This document shows, piece after piece, positions 55,301 to 64,000 of a DNA stretch of 64,000 nt. How positions within the stretch are numbered: position 1 is the first letter of the stretch; every line of letters starts with the position of its first letter. The stretch is from the NCBI GenBank assembly GCA_010093705.1, contig MU006115.1, forward strand, positions 62,001-126,000, in the 5' to 3' direction. The notes beneath the pieces are model-generated. The model ran no database searches. It saw nothing but the letters and a program-made list of their open reading frames with translations, and had not been told where the DNA came from. The translations under genes were made by a program, and so were the position numbers. This DNA comes from Patellaria atrata CBS 101060 (lineage: Eukaryota > Ascomycota > Dothideomycetes > Patellariales > Patellariaceae).

Positions 55301-57677
55301 CTTGAGTTGGGGTCCAGTTTATTTCCTCTAGCCGCTTGAGAAACATATTTCTTATTGATATGGATACGCGCGTTAATTCTTTGAGGCGACACAAGAAAAT
55401 CGTGGACGTCAGGTGTCAGCTCGTATCTGGTTTGCTAGACTTGACCATACGTTGGAGGGACCTATCTTACCGCTCTTATGGCCCCCTTGATAGAAAGATT
55501 AACGTGTATCGCCACAGAAGCCCAATGTCGTAAATGAAACTTGGTGGTCGTCTTCATTCAGTGCAGATCCGGTCGACGGATATCTACACTATTATTTCGC
55601 TCTAGAAAAATCCAACATCAGTCAAACTTTGTCTACGTAGTCAACAAGGTTGGGCTGCAACTATCAATGTAGAACGCACAAGGCCGAATGGACCAACATG
55701 TATGACCAAAGCAAGTTCGCCGCCCGTTTCGTTTCGTGGGGTACTCGAATTCTAGTATCTCTTAGTCATCTATATTGTATGAGATATTCACATTGGCCTG
55801 GGTCAGTTCCAAGAACGTCTTGAACGTCTGAATATCTCTACCTCTTCCCTTGCCACGTTTGGTACTCCTCGGTTCCCGTACGCTTGCTACACTCTGCTCG
55901 GTGGACACTCACGCTAAGATTTTAAACGCTTTGTACGACGTTAACATTGTACAGCTGCCAGTCTATTTTATCAGTCTGATCCAGTCTACACACGGGAGCT
56001 AGGCGCCATTTTCAAAACAAGCTTACAGTAACTTAGGAATTCCCTGATAAGGAAGGGATATCTGCTTGAGAGGGTTCATTGTATCAAGCCCATATTCTAT
56101 GCTTTCTTTTGCTATGCATAAATATGCTTCTCCAATATTCGTTGGTCAAATGTAGTAGCACACTTACTCATCATGAAGGATGATTACGGCGTAGGTGGAT
56201 TTTCGAGATTGCTAAAATGATCGATAGTTATTCCCTTTCATCTTTCTTTACATGTAACTTTTTCTACACAGGACTGTCTGCTAACAAGTAGCAGAGCATA
56301 GAAATCTAACCCTGCGATAATCATCACATCACTTTCAACTATACAATGATCTCCCTCGGCCGAGCGAGCTTCGAGTCAGGGCACAACGCTAGAACTATTT
56401 ATCTACAACTATAGCCTCCCAGAAAGCGATGACTTAAAAAGCGGCAAAACAACATTTAAATCGAGGAAGATAAAAAAAAAATAAAAGCTATAAATCTTCC
56501 TAGATCAAAGATCAAAAAGTCAAAACAGTTCCCACCCCTCCGAAGAGAGTAGTAGTCTGCCGGACCCTCCGACGGGGCCGAGGATCGAACCCAGGACGTG
56601 CTTCCACCATTAGGCCACAGGTTCTGGGTAATGGAAAGATGTCATAGGTCGCTTGTTTATAAGCTGTGGGGTGTGAGAACGTGTTGGGAGACAACTTATG
56701 ATATAAATCAGGGGAAATTCGGGTATCAAACGCTAAAGGCCATGTACCCTCTAGTATGAACTATTCTACATCCTTCGCCTATAGTCACCAGAACTCTCTA
56801 TAAACATGGCCCTCGAAGAGCCCGCTCACATAAGAAGTCGTATTCTTTTTAGATCTCTATTTGCAGAAGTATAAACTCCTGCTCACCTTGGAGAGCTGCA
56901 AAAGGGAGCAAACCACGATGAGCCACCACAAAGAGAAATCGGCAGTGCACCCAGTAAGATTCTATCATGAAGTGAGTACCATACTATACGGAGTCGGATA
57001 CCCTTTTCCAAAAGTCTACTCATTCAGCGCGAGACAAAAAAATCACTTCTTTGAGAGCCAGATGCCTTATTAGAACTATACGAACTCTCCCACGCTAGCC
57101 ACTTCAGCTCCCAAGCCACCACAATGCACCTCACATACGAACGTCAACAACAACCCTTCGATTGTTCTTTCTAGAAGCGTAAAAACCTCCGCTCACGTTT
57201 TTAAAGCATGAAATGCGTCGTTGCCATTGGTCTGGCGTTGTCGGTGGCCTCTTAGGTAGCATCGTAGCTGTCATCACCTACCATCTAACGATTAGGATGC
57301 CTCCACAACTTTCAGCCGCACGCGACTTGAGCCAAATCTCGGTCCTTCTAGCGAATCATAATCGCAATAAAGTTGCAGAATCATGTAAGGCTTTAAAGGC
57401 TTAACAGGTGCCTGAAAACGTGGTATACTTGTGACTCGAGGCGGTAACTGGGTGCAAAGAGGAGGTGAGTATTTTTAGGTAGGTCACTTCAAGAACGAGT
57501 ATATATACGAACTTAACGTTTCGTACAGGACGATTATCTTGCATAGTCTAATATCAACATCAGATATAGAGCAATTGGGTTTCCCAAACCTCTCCACACT
57601 TGTTTGATACCATAAGATTTGTGTAGTATTTCTGTAGACCGACCATTTGATTCGTATCGCATTCCCTAAAGTTCATT
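52388..57677. other. 5.3-kb gene desert
   Basis: No gene is supported. The block near 52800-52870 has repeated AAGGTA motifs. A truncated tRNA-like Pol III unit lies at 56470-56640. A 63-codon frame at 57213-57404 contains a hydrophobic stretch (GVVGGLLGSIVAVITYHL) but has no other support. Much of the rest is AT-rich. The final 150 bases are the hemerythrin promoter. Confidence 0.5.
56470..56640 (-). pseudogene. Truncated tRNA-like Pol III unit (tRNA pseudogene or SINE head)
   Basis: On the minus strand an A box TGGCCTAATGG (56607-56617) and a B box GGTTCGATCC (56582-56591) are both near-perfect. Only 15 bases separate them, too few for an anticodon arm. The T arm folds (CTGGG with CTCGG). 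The D-arm side resembles arginine tRNAs. The sequence 5' of the A box does not pair with that 3' of the T arm, so no acceptor stem exists. A run of ten T on the minus strand (56472-56481) could end Pol III transcription. I infer a decayed tRNA or the head of a tRNA-derived SINE. Confidence 0.55.
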
Positions 57678-58536
57678 ATGTCAACCACCATCACCGAAAC
57701 AACATCCTACACACCGACCGCAGCCCCAGCGCGATACAGCTGGGAGAAAGGTCCCTGGAAGCTCCTCCAAACCCCTCAGTACCAAACCGGAGCCGTCAGT
57801 CACCTCTCCCACCCCCTAAAAACCCCATTCTAACACCACGCAGACAGACCAATACAGCATTGCCGCCACGACCATGGTCCTGGTCCACAACGCCATAATC
57901 CGCGGCTTCAACAGCATCTACCAGCAAGCGCCTCTGATCGCCTCGCGCGACCACGCCGACTTCATCGGCTACGCCGCCTGCTGGGCCTCCGTGCTCCACG
58001 GTCACCACACCGGCGAGGAGGAAATCGCGTTCCCGATGATCGAGGCGCAGCTCGAGCGGCCCGGGCTCATGGCGCCCAACGTCGCGCAGCACGACGCCTT
58101 CCACGCCGGGCTCGACAAGTACGTCGCGTACCTCGCCGACACGAAGAAGAGTCCCGCGACGTTCAGCGGGGCGCGGCTTGTGGCCATCATGGACGAGTTC
58201 CGGGACGTGCTGATCCGACATCTGAACGAGGAGATCCCGACGCTGTTGGACTTGGCGCGGTATCGGTCGGCGAAGCTGGATTTGCTGCAGATCTTGGATA
58301 AGGATGGCGAGGATACCATGGGCAAGATGAGCAAGGTTTCGGAGCTGCCGTTCTTCTTGCTCAATCATGATGTCACGTTTGAGGACGGGTTGCATGCGGA
58401 GTTCCCGCCCGCGCCGAAGGTCGCGAAGTGGGGCATGATGAAGATCGGAACGTGGGTTTATAGGGGCTGGTGGAAGTTTGCGACGTGTGATACGGATGGG
58501 AGACCGAGGGAGGTGGCGTATGTTGCTAAGAACTGA
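57678..58536 (+). CDS. Hemerythrin-like (HHE cation-binding) domain protein, 269 aa
   Basis: Exons 57678-57794 and 57844-58536 give 270 codons with the stop; the intron is only 49 nt, with donor GTCAGT. The HHE domain occupies about residues 45-185, a four-helix bundle with the histidine and acidic ligands in the expected order: LVHNAIIRGFNSI, LHGHHTGEEEIAF, QHDAFHAGLDKY and IRHLNEEIPTLL. Such domains bind a di-iron centre. Fungal members are poorly characterised, with suggested roles in iron, oxygen or nitric oxide handling. The C-terminal 60 residues (FFLLNHDVTFEDG, WVYRGWWKFATCD) are a conserved fungal extension. No signal peptide or membrane span is present, so a cytosolic location is inferred. 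Exon 2 is GC-rich in the first half. The gene is convergent with SLH1, 268 bases apart. Confidence 0.9.
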
Positions 58537-58804
58537 TCGCCTGGCGAATTTGTTGAGAGCGTAGGTCTCCAGGAGTTGTATATTAGATCTTAGGATGGCG
58601 TTTTGTAAAGGATGATACCGTGTCATCCAAGGTTCTAGACTCTAGGATAATCTCAATGTAAATAGATCTTCGAATTTGGAATACGTCTGTGTTTGTAGAG
58701 GGAAAAGACATTAGACATACGCAAATGAAAGCAATCCTCGTCTGTCTAAACCCCACCTCATGATTATTTACTTATCACAATCGTTAGACTTTGTAGCAAT
58801 TCAC

Positions 58805-61800
58805 TCATTCCCCTTTCTTCCCACCATCCTCTCCCACAGCCGGCACCGCCGGAACCTCCACCCTCTCAACCCTCCACTCCATTCCAATATACCCATCACT
58901 AACGACCCTACAATCCAACTTCCGCTCGCTCAAACTCTCCGGTAACTTAATTGACGTCTTGATCCTTAGCCCACTCGGCCCCTTACTCCTTCCCGTATCA
59001 AGCGGCCACCCAACCCTCTTCATCGCCACAACCTCCCCAGCGGCAACATCCTCCACAACCACGAAGAAGCCCTCCGTCTGCGGCTTCGGGAAGCGAGGCG
59101 CATACATACGGTATTGCCGATCATGCATTGGCTTAGTCCTGACAATATTCACCGTGGTGCCCCTGGCTGTGACGTCGGAGACGTGGACTTTGAGCTCGGG
59201 AAGGATATTTAGAGCCTTGAAAATTGGCCCACGGGCAGGGAAGGCAATATGGAGATCTCCTAACGCTTTGTCTATGCCAGTCTTTGGTAAGGATGCCGCT
59301 TCGACAAGGTTTCGGGGCGATGATTTCGGATTTGCCCATCGATTCTTCTCAGCAGCCACATCGACGCCCGGGAAGATGGCCAAAGGCCCGTCTTCCGGCC
59401 ATCGAGCGGATTTAACGCACTGAAGCAAGGTTATCATCATCGCGCAGCTGTCACGGTATCCAAGCTCCGTTAGAACATCGATGGATGCTTGTATGATACG
59501 GACACTCTGGTCGAGAACTGAGGTTTGATCACCAACGTAATCCGAAATTGGAAGATCAATGCGTGAAAAATGGGCCTGGAGAAGTAAGAAAGCTTTGACA
59601 TGGGGATCCCACATTGGCAGACCGAAGGAATCTGCTTGTAGGGGGAGATTATTCGATAACTCGTCATTGATTAGGTCTTCATTGTGTCGAACAGGAAGTT
59701 CATCGTATTCAGTCGCGCAGGACATCCAGGAAAGGACATCCTTGAAAGTTGCCGTTGGTTTAGCATTCTTAATGAGATGTCTAATCGTTTTATGGGAAAG
59801 GTAGTAATAGCTCATGATTTTTCCTAGCGGAGTAGAGTCGATATCGCCATTGGTGTGGACATGAATACAACCCGACTCTGCCAATTCCTTGAGTGATTTG
59901 TCAACAAGCTCTATCATATAATCATTCGCAGCTTGCTGTGCCGAAGTTGTATTGTGCTCTTCCGCCGAGATTTGGAGACCGTAATAAGATGGATTCTTAT
60001 GGAGACGACGAAAGAAGAATGTCCAAGTTAGGTAATCCAGCGCATCCTGCTTCGTCGCGATCGTCTCTGCAGATATTTCGGCTCCTAAATGGTTATCTAG
60101 GACATTGTGCAGTGAAGACTCTACAGGAAATCCTGTATGCAGGAAATGCTTGTAGAACGCTTTCTTAGAATCCTGTGTAAAAATACGTGCAATGCCGGAG
60201 TCGTCGAACTGAGGGCGACCAGCACGTCCTAACATCTGTAGTACATCTGTCAAATCCATATCTTTGTAACCTTCGATCTTCGCGTCAAAGAACTGCGTCC
60301 CTTTCACAACGACGAGATGAGCCGGCAAATTAACTCCCCAGGCTAGCGTACTCGTAGCTACGAGAATCTGGATCTTGTTGTTCGCGAAAAGCTCCTCAGA
60401 TAGCTGTCTATCAGACTCAATAAGACCGGCATGATGGAGTCCGATACCAAAGCTAAGAGATTCTCTCAAAGCGTCATCTTTAACTCTTGATAGGTTTACC
60501 ATGAGATCATCTTCCGACATGCGAACAAATCTTCGAGGATTGTCCTCCAATCCACAGAAGTTGATCAGGTCCTTCGCCGTGAGTCGAGTCTGTCGTCGAG
60601 ATGCGACAAATACAATGACTGGTTTATTTGGAGAATGAGCTTTGATAGCTAGGAAGGTTGGTCTGTTCATCGACTGCATCAACGGACAGAAACCTCGCTG
60701 TTCCGGAAAGCCATCGATAAAAATCTCGAGCGGTACTGGACGGACTGAATGGCGAAAGTTGAATAAACCCTCTTTGACCCCTAACCAATTACCCAGATCC
60801 GTGGCATTGGCGCATGCTGTCGACATACCTACCAACCTTACAGATCCCTTCTTTTGTGATGCAATATAATTCATTCTAGAGACAATAATCTCTAGGATAG
60901 GTCCTCTGTCACCGCCGAGGAGATGGATCTCATCAATAATCACTAGACTGACCTGTTGTACATAGCTTCTGGTTTGCCAGCTACGACTAATTCCGTCCCA
61001 CTTTTCCGGTGTGGTGACGATGATATCCGCATCTCTGATAGACCTTGTATCTGGGGTGTTGTCACCCGTCAACTCGACGAGTTTCAAACCCATCTGTCTT
61101 ACAAGTCGCTTCCCCCAGTCTTGAACTCGCTCTCGAACGAGTGCTTTCATAGGAGCAATGTATACGACTTTTGATCCTGGTTTCTCTCGGAATGCCCACC
61201 ACATAGCTAACTCAGCGGCAACTGTCTTACCACTTCCGGTGGGTGAACCTAGGAGAACATTCGCAAATGTGTGGTACATGCAGTGGAAGAGTTGTGTTTG
61301 CATAGGATTAAAGAACTGAAACCGCTGTGCATAGATCTCCTCTAGTATGGGGTTCTTCAGGACAGATATCGGTAAAGGTTGTAAGTTCAGTAGGTCAGTA
61401 TATACGCTCTCAGTATCTGGACGGATAAGGTGCTGGAACGAAACTGGTGTGACTGTTTCAGCGCCCAACCACCTATCGGATACAGCGCGAACATATATCT
61501 GGGACGGAAGAGGATCGGATAGAGGGATCGTGAAATTTAGTTCGTGATCATCATACAGCTTCTTTCGCGACAAGATAAAGTATTCGTAATGGTATATCTC
61601 TGACGTCTCCGAATTCTCAACCCAGATCCAATAAGACTCGGAGGTACCATGGTGACGATCATTCCATCGGAAGTCTGGCGTAATATAGAGTTTGATCCTA
61701 AGAACGTCGCGGTTTAGTGGAGCAATCTCAGCTTCGACGGCCAGAGTAGGGAAGTTGTCCAGTAATTTCGAGATTACCATGCCCATCTTATGATTATGAA

Positions 61801-64000
61801 CAAGTTGGCCAATCTCCGCGGGTTCCATTTCTCGCAGAGCTTCCACAGAGGAGACTGAGGCTTTGTCGTCGAGGTTCCTTAAGACCGGTTGCGGTAGATC
61901 AAATTGATGGAAAGGATGTTGATAAGGCCATATCTGACGTTCGATGGACTTGCAGAGTGAAAGGAGTACTAAACACAGATGACCCCATTTTCGGTTTAGG
62001 GCAATCATGAAAAGAGCTCTACAGATCCTAGTAGCATTCTGAGCAACATATGCTGTATCGGACACGAGAGTGAAATCATCTACCCTCGCTCGTGAGATAT
62101 ATGATTGTAATAAAACATTCGTTTTTGCGTGCGGTGTCCCTAATCCACCTTTGACCTCGCATGGTGCGTACTCTTTAAGATTGGATAGTTCCTGTTGCTC
62201 ACTGTCCCTCGACTGAATGTTGTCAAATTCTCCGCTCATGCTTATCATGGTAAGAACATCTGCTTCCGTGGAACGAGGGCGCATCATGGTATTGAATATC
62301 TCAATGCTAGTCTGCAGGACATAATATTGGCTGGCAATACGACCCACATCTTTCGATCTCAGCTCCTCCGTCGTTTCGTTGAAAATGATCATCTGACTCT
62401 GCTGAAGTATCCTTGCGGCATCAATGACGAGTTTTCTCCGTCTCTGAATTAGATGTGGGTCGTCACGAATCTCAGCCCAATCGATACCATAAGCCATGGG
62501 ATTACGCTGCATCCGTACAAAGAGATATGAGTAACCAAGCCAGGTCACGGCCTCGGACACGGTTGTGACGGTTCCCAGACCAATCTCCGCGTTCAAATTG
62601 TCAACCATCTTCTTAGAAAAGTTGGACTCAATTGGCTGTTGCTGAGTTACAGCGTCAAGATAATGCTGAAGCTTGTCCTGCGTGGTACAGATGAAGCCGA
62701 TACCAGTATCCTGGAACTGAGGCCTTCCAGCACGACCGAATATCTGAAGAACGTCTAAGATGCCCACATCAACGAATTTTCCTGCTTCTGCGCTATACAA
62801 TTGCGTTCCTTTGATAAGAACTGCAGCAGCTGGTAAATTTACACCCCAAGCAAGAGTAGCTGTACAGCAGAGGACTTTGATAACTCCTTCGGTAAAGAGA
62901 CGTTCTGTCATGTTTCGATCTGTTCTAGGCATTCCCGCATGGTGTGTGCCCATGCCTTTTGTTAATAATTCCCTAAGCTCTTTACCCCTGGAAGTTTTAG
63001 CGTCCCTGACGGCTTGTTCATACCTTGGATGTCCGCTTGGTTCAAACAAATCCGTACAAGCTTCTTCCTGGGCTTTGTCGAAAAGTGTTCTTGCACTCTT
63101 TACGGTATCCTTTCGAGAGTGGACGAAGACCATGACTTGGTGGTCCCGCTCTAACATTTCCCTGACCTTGAGGAAGGCTGCGTATTCAAGATTTTCCTTC
63201 GACTGCTTAGATCCAGCTTTTCCTTTGACACCAATAAAATGTTGCTCTAGTGGGACTGGCCTAAACGATGCATCGAAGTAGAACAGTCCAGCCATACGGT
63301 TCACTTTCAAAAAGTCCGATACGTCCACGAAGTTGGGTAGGGTGGCGGATAAGCCTATTATACGAATGAGAGACTGTGTACTTTCTACCTGTCTCTCTGT
63401 TCGTGCTACTAGAGACTCTAATACCGCACCTCGCTCGTCATGGAGCATATGGACTTCATCAATGATGAGAAGGCGCACTTTTTGAACCAGTTCAGTATCT
63501 CCCGTGCTCTTTCGTGTAACAACATCCCATTTCTCTGGCGTCGTTACAATAATCTGTGTCTGAACTATCTCTGCTTTGGTAAGATGCATATCCCCAGTCA
63601 ATTCGCGAACCTGAATACCCAACCACGCAAGTCGCTTTCCCATTTTTTCTGTAATCTCAGCCGCTAGGGCTTTCATCGGTGCTACATAGACAATCTTGAA
63701 ATCTTCTTTCATGACAACGAACTCGTTCGCATTTGGTTCGTCTATAGGATCTGGGGCTATGTTCTTTGCAATCGTGTTCAGTATAGTCAGCAAGGCTACA
63801 TCGGTCTTACCAGCACCAGTAGGAGCGCAAACCAGCATATTCTCGCTGGTTTTATAAGCCACCGGATATACAAGACTTTGCATACGATTTAGGGTCTTGT
63901 AAGCCTTGAAGGTTCTCTTGCAAAGACCATCAAGATCACTAATCTCTACTAATTTCTGGCCTGTCCCGAGGACCCCAACTTTAGACGCAGGGATGGAGTA
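58805..64000 (-). CDS. SLH1: SLH1/ASCC3-type double-cassette Ski2-like RNA helicase, 5' end beyond the window
   Basis: The frame is open to the window edge (YSIPASKVGVLG.. precedes MQSLVYPVAYKT), so 1731 codons are seen and the N-terminus is missing. Cassette 1 has Walker A APTGAGKT, DEVH in IDEVHMLHDERG, SATLPN and the motif VI region QIFGRAGRPQFQD, followed by a Sec63 domain. Cassette 2 has GSPTGSGKT, DEIH in IDEIHLLGGDRG, STACAN and QMLGRAGRPQFDD, followed by a second Sec63 domain ending near the stop. Both ATPase sites look intact. The order and the linker sequences fit Slh1 (about 1970 aa in yeast) and not Brr2 or Mer3. Slh1 is the helicase of the RQT complex, which splits stalled collided ribosomes, and was first named for repressing translation of non-poly(A) RNA. 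The visible part has no intron. Confidence 0.92.
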   Translation of the reverse strand, partial: YSIPASKVGVLGTGQKLVEISDLDGLCKRTFKAYKTLNRMQSLVYPVAYKTSENMLVCAPTGAGKTDVALLTILNTIAKNIAPDPIDEPNANEFVVMKEDFKIVYVAPMKALAAEITEKMGKRLAWLGIQVRELTGDMHLTKAEIVQTQIIVTTPEKWDVVTRKSTGDTELVQKVRLLIIDEVHMLHDERGAVLESLVARTERQVESTQSLIRIIGLSATLPNFVDVSDFLKVNRMAGLFYFDASFRPVPLEQHFIGVKGKAGSKQSKENLEYAAFLKVREMLERDHQVMVFVHSRKDTVKSARTLFDKAQEEACTDLFEPSGHPRYEQAVRDAKTSRGKELRELLTKGMGTHHAGMPRTDRNMTERLFTEGVIKVLCCTATLAWGVNLPAAAVLIKGTQLYSAEAGKFVDVGILDVLQIFGRAGRPQFQDTGIGFICTTQDKLQHYLDAVTQQQPIESNFSKKMVDNLNAEIGLGTVTTVSEAVTWLGYSYLFVRMQRNPMAYGIDWAEIRDDPHLIQRRRKLVIDAARILQQSQMIIFNETTEELRSKDVGRIASQYYVLQTSIEIFNTMMRPRSTEADVLTMISMSGEFDNIQSRDSEQQELSNLKEYAPCEVKGGLGTPHAKTNVLLQSYISRARVDDFTLVSDTAYVAQNATRICRALFMIALNRKWGHLCLVLLSLCKSIERQIWPYQHPFHQFDLPQPVLRNLDDKASVSSVEALREMEPAEIGQLVHNHKMGMVISKLLDNFPTLAVEAEIAPLNRDVLRIKLYITPDFRWNDRHHGTSESYWIWVENSETSEIYHYEYFILSRKKLYDDHELNFTIPLSDPLPSQIYVRAVSDRWLGAETVTPVSFQHLIRPDTESVYTDLLNLQPLPISVLKNPILEEIYAQRFQFFNPMQTQLFHCMYHTFANVLLGSPTGSGKTVAAELAMWWAFREKPGSKVVYIAPMKALVRERVQDWGKRLVRQMGLKLVELTGDNTPDTRSIRDADIIVTTPEKWDGISRSWQTRSYVQQVSLVIIDEIHLLGGDRGPILEIIVSRMNYIASQKKGSVRLVGMSTACANATDLGNWLGVKEGLFNFRHSVRPVPLEIFIDGFPEQRGFCPLMQSMNRPTFLAIKAHSPNKPVIVFVASRRQTRLTAKDLINFCGLEDNPRRFVRMSEDDLMVNLSRVKDDALRESLSFGIGLHHAGLIESDRQLSEELFANNKIQILVATSTLAWGVNLPAHLVVVKGTQFFDAKIEGYKDMDLTDVLQMLGRAGRPQFDDSGIARIFTQDSKKAFYKHFLHTGFPVESSLHNVLDNHLGAEISAETIATKQDALDYLTWTFFFRRLHKNPSYYGLQISAEEHNTTSAQQAANDYMIELVDKSLKELAESGCIHVHTNGDIDSTPLGKIMSYYYLSHKTIRHLIKNAKPTATFKDVLSWMSCATEYDELPVRHNEDLINDELSNNLPLQADSFGLPMWDPHVKAFLLLQAHFSRIDLPISDYVGDQTSVLDQSVRIIQASIDVLTELGYRDSCAMMITLLQCVKSARWPEDGPLAIFPGVDVAAEKNRWANPKSSPRNLVEAASLPKTGIDKALGDLHIAFPARGPIFKALNILPELKVHVSDVTARGTTVNIVRTKPMHDRQYRMYAPRFPKPQTEGFFVVVEDVAAGEVVAMKRVGWPLDTGRSKGPSGLRIKTSIKLPESLSERKLDCRVVSDGYIGMEWRVERVEVPAVPAVGEDGGKKGE

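Noticed and set aside
56840-57200. Weak similarity between 56866-56890 and 57172-57196
   Set aside because: Only a short, gapped match; it may be chance in AT-rich DNA.
57213-57404. 63-codon frame with a hydrophobic stretch
   Set aside because: One hydrophobic segment is weak evidence, a competing frame overlaps it, and no splice or family support exists.

Overview
This window is nuclear DNA from a filamentous ascomycete (Pezizomycotina). Introns are short GT-AG introns, mostly 50-150 nt, and genes lie on both strands with no operons. The families present are fungal: a HET-domain protein, a Zn2Cys6 regulator with a fungal_trans domain, a DUF3602/Par32-like protein, a GPI-anchored repeat protein and a fungal double-psi beta-barrel secreted protein. 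A leotiomycete is my guess at the class, but nothing in the sequence proves it. I saw no virus-like element, LTR element, CRISPR array or intact DNA transposon.

Layout. 0.2-2.0 kb (-): a decayed CCCH zinc-finger gene. 2.7-5.5 kb (-): a three-exon HET-domain gene. 6.9-10.0 kb (+): a large single-exon Zn2Cys6 transcription factor. 11.2-13.1 kb (+): a disordered protein ending in a CaaX box, possibly the cell-end marker receptor TeaR/Mod5. 13.9-14.6 kb (+): ribosomal protein eS12. 15.4-16.3 kb (-): DUF3602 protein. 17.1-18.2 kb (-) and 18.5-20.3 kb (+): a head-to-head pair, an NDUFAF5-like complex I assembly methyltransferase and dynactin p62. 21.2-22.6 kb (+): two very small single-pass membrane proteins in tandem. 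25.2-28.7 kb (+): PAS-kinase PSK1. 30.2-31.4 kb (+): a type II membrane glycosyltransferase. 32.3-33.9 kb (+): an ATZ/TRZ-type amidohydrolase. 34-36.9 kb: microsatellite-rich gene-free DNA. 37.0-38.0 kb (-): GPI-anchored PVYETT-repeat wall protein. 42.0-42.5 kb (+): small secreted double-psi barrel protein. 44.2-48.7 kb (-): five-exon dynamin/SLIP-GC-like GTPase. 51.5-52.4 kb (-): disordered protein. 52.4-57.7 kb: gene desert with a tRNA-derived fragment. 57.7-58.5 kb (+): hemerythrin-like protein. 58.8 kb to the end (-): SLH1/ASCC3-type double-cassette helicase, cut by the window edge.

Exon models were built by hand from splice signals and frame continuity. In every complete multi-exon model the exon lengths sum to a multiple of three. 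The genes look independently transcribed. They cover ribosome function and rescue (eS12, SLH1), mitochondrial complex I maturation, motor transport and polarity (dynactin p62, the CaaX protein), nutrient signalling (PSK1, DUF3602), the cell surface and secretion (GPI protein, DPBB protein, glycosyltransferase) and self/non-self recognition (HET). No biosynthetic cluster and no clearly new multi-gene system is evident. The most unusual items are the decayed CCCH gene, the pair of tiny membrane proteins, the truncated tRNA-like Pol III unit and a diverged tandem duplication at 42.8-43.0 kb.
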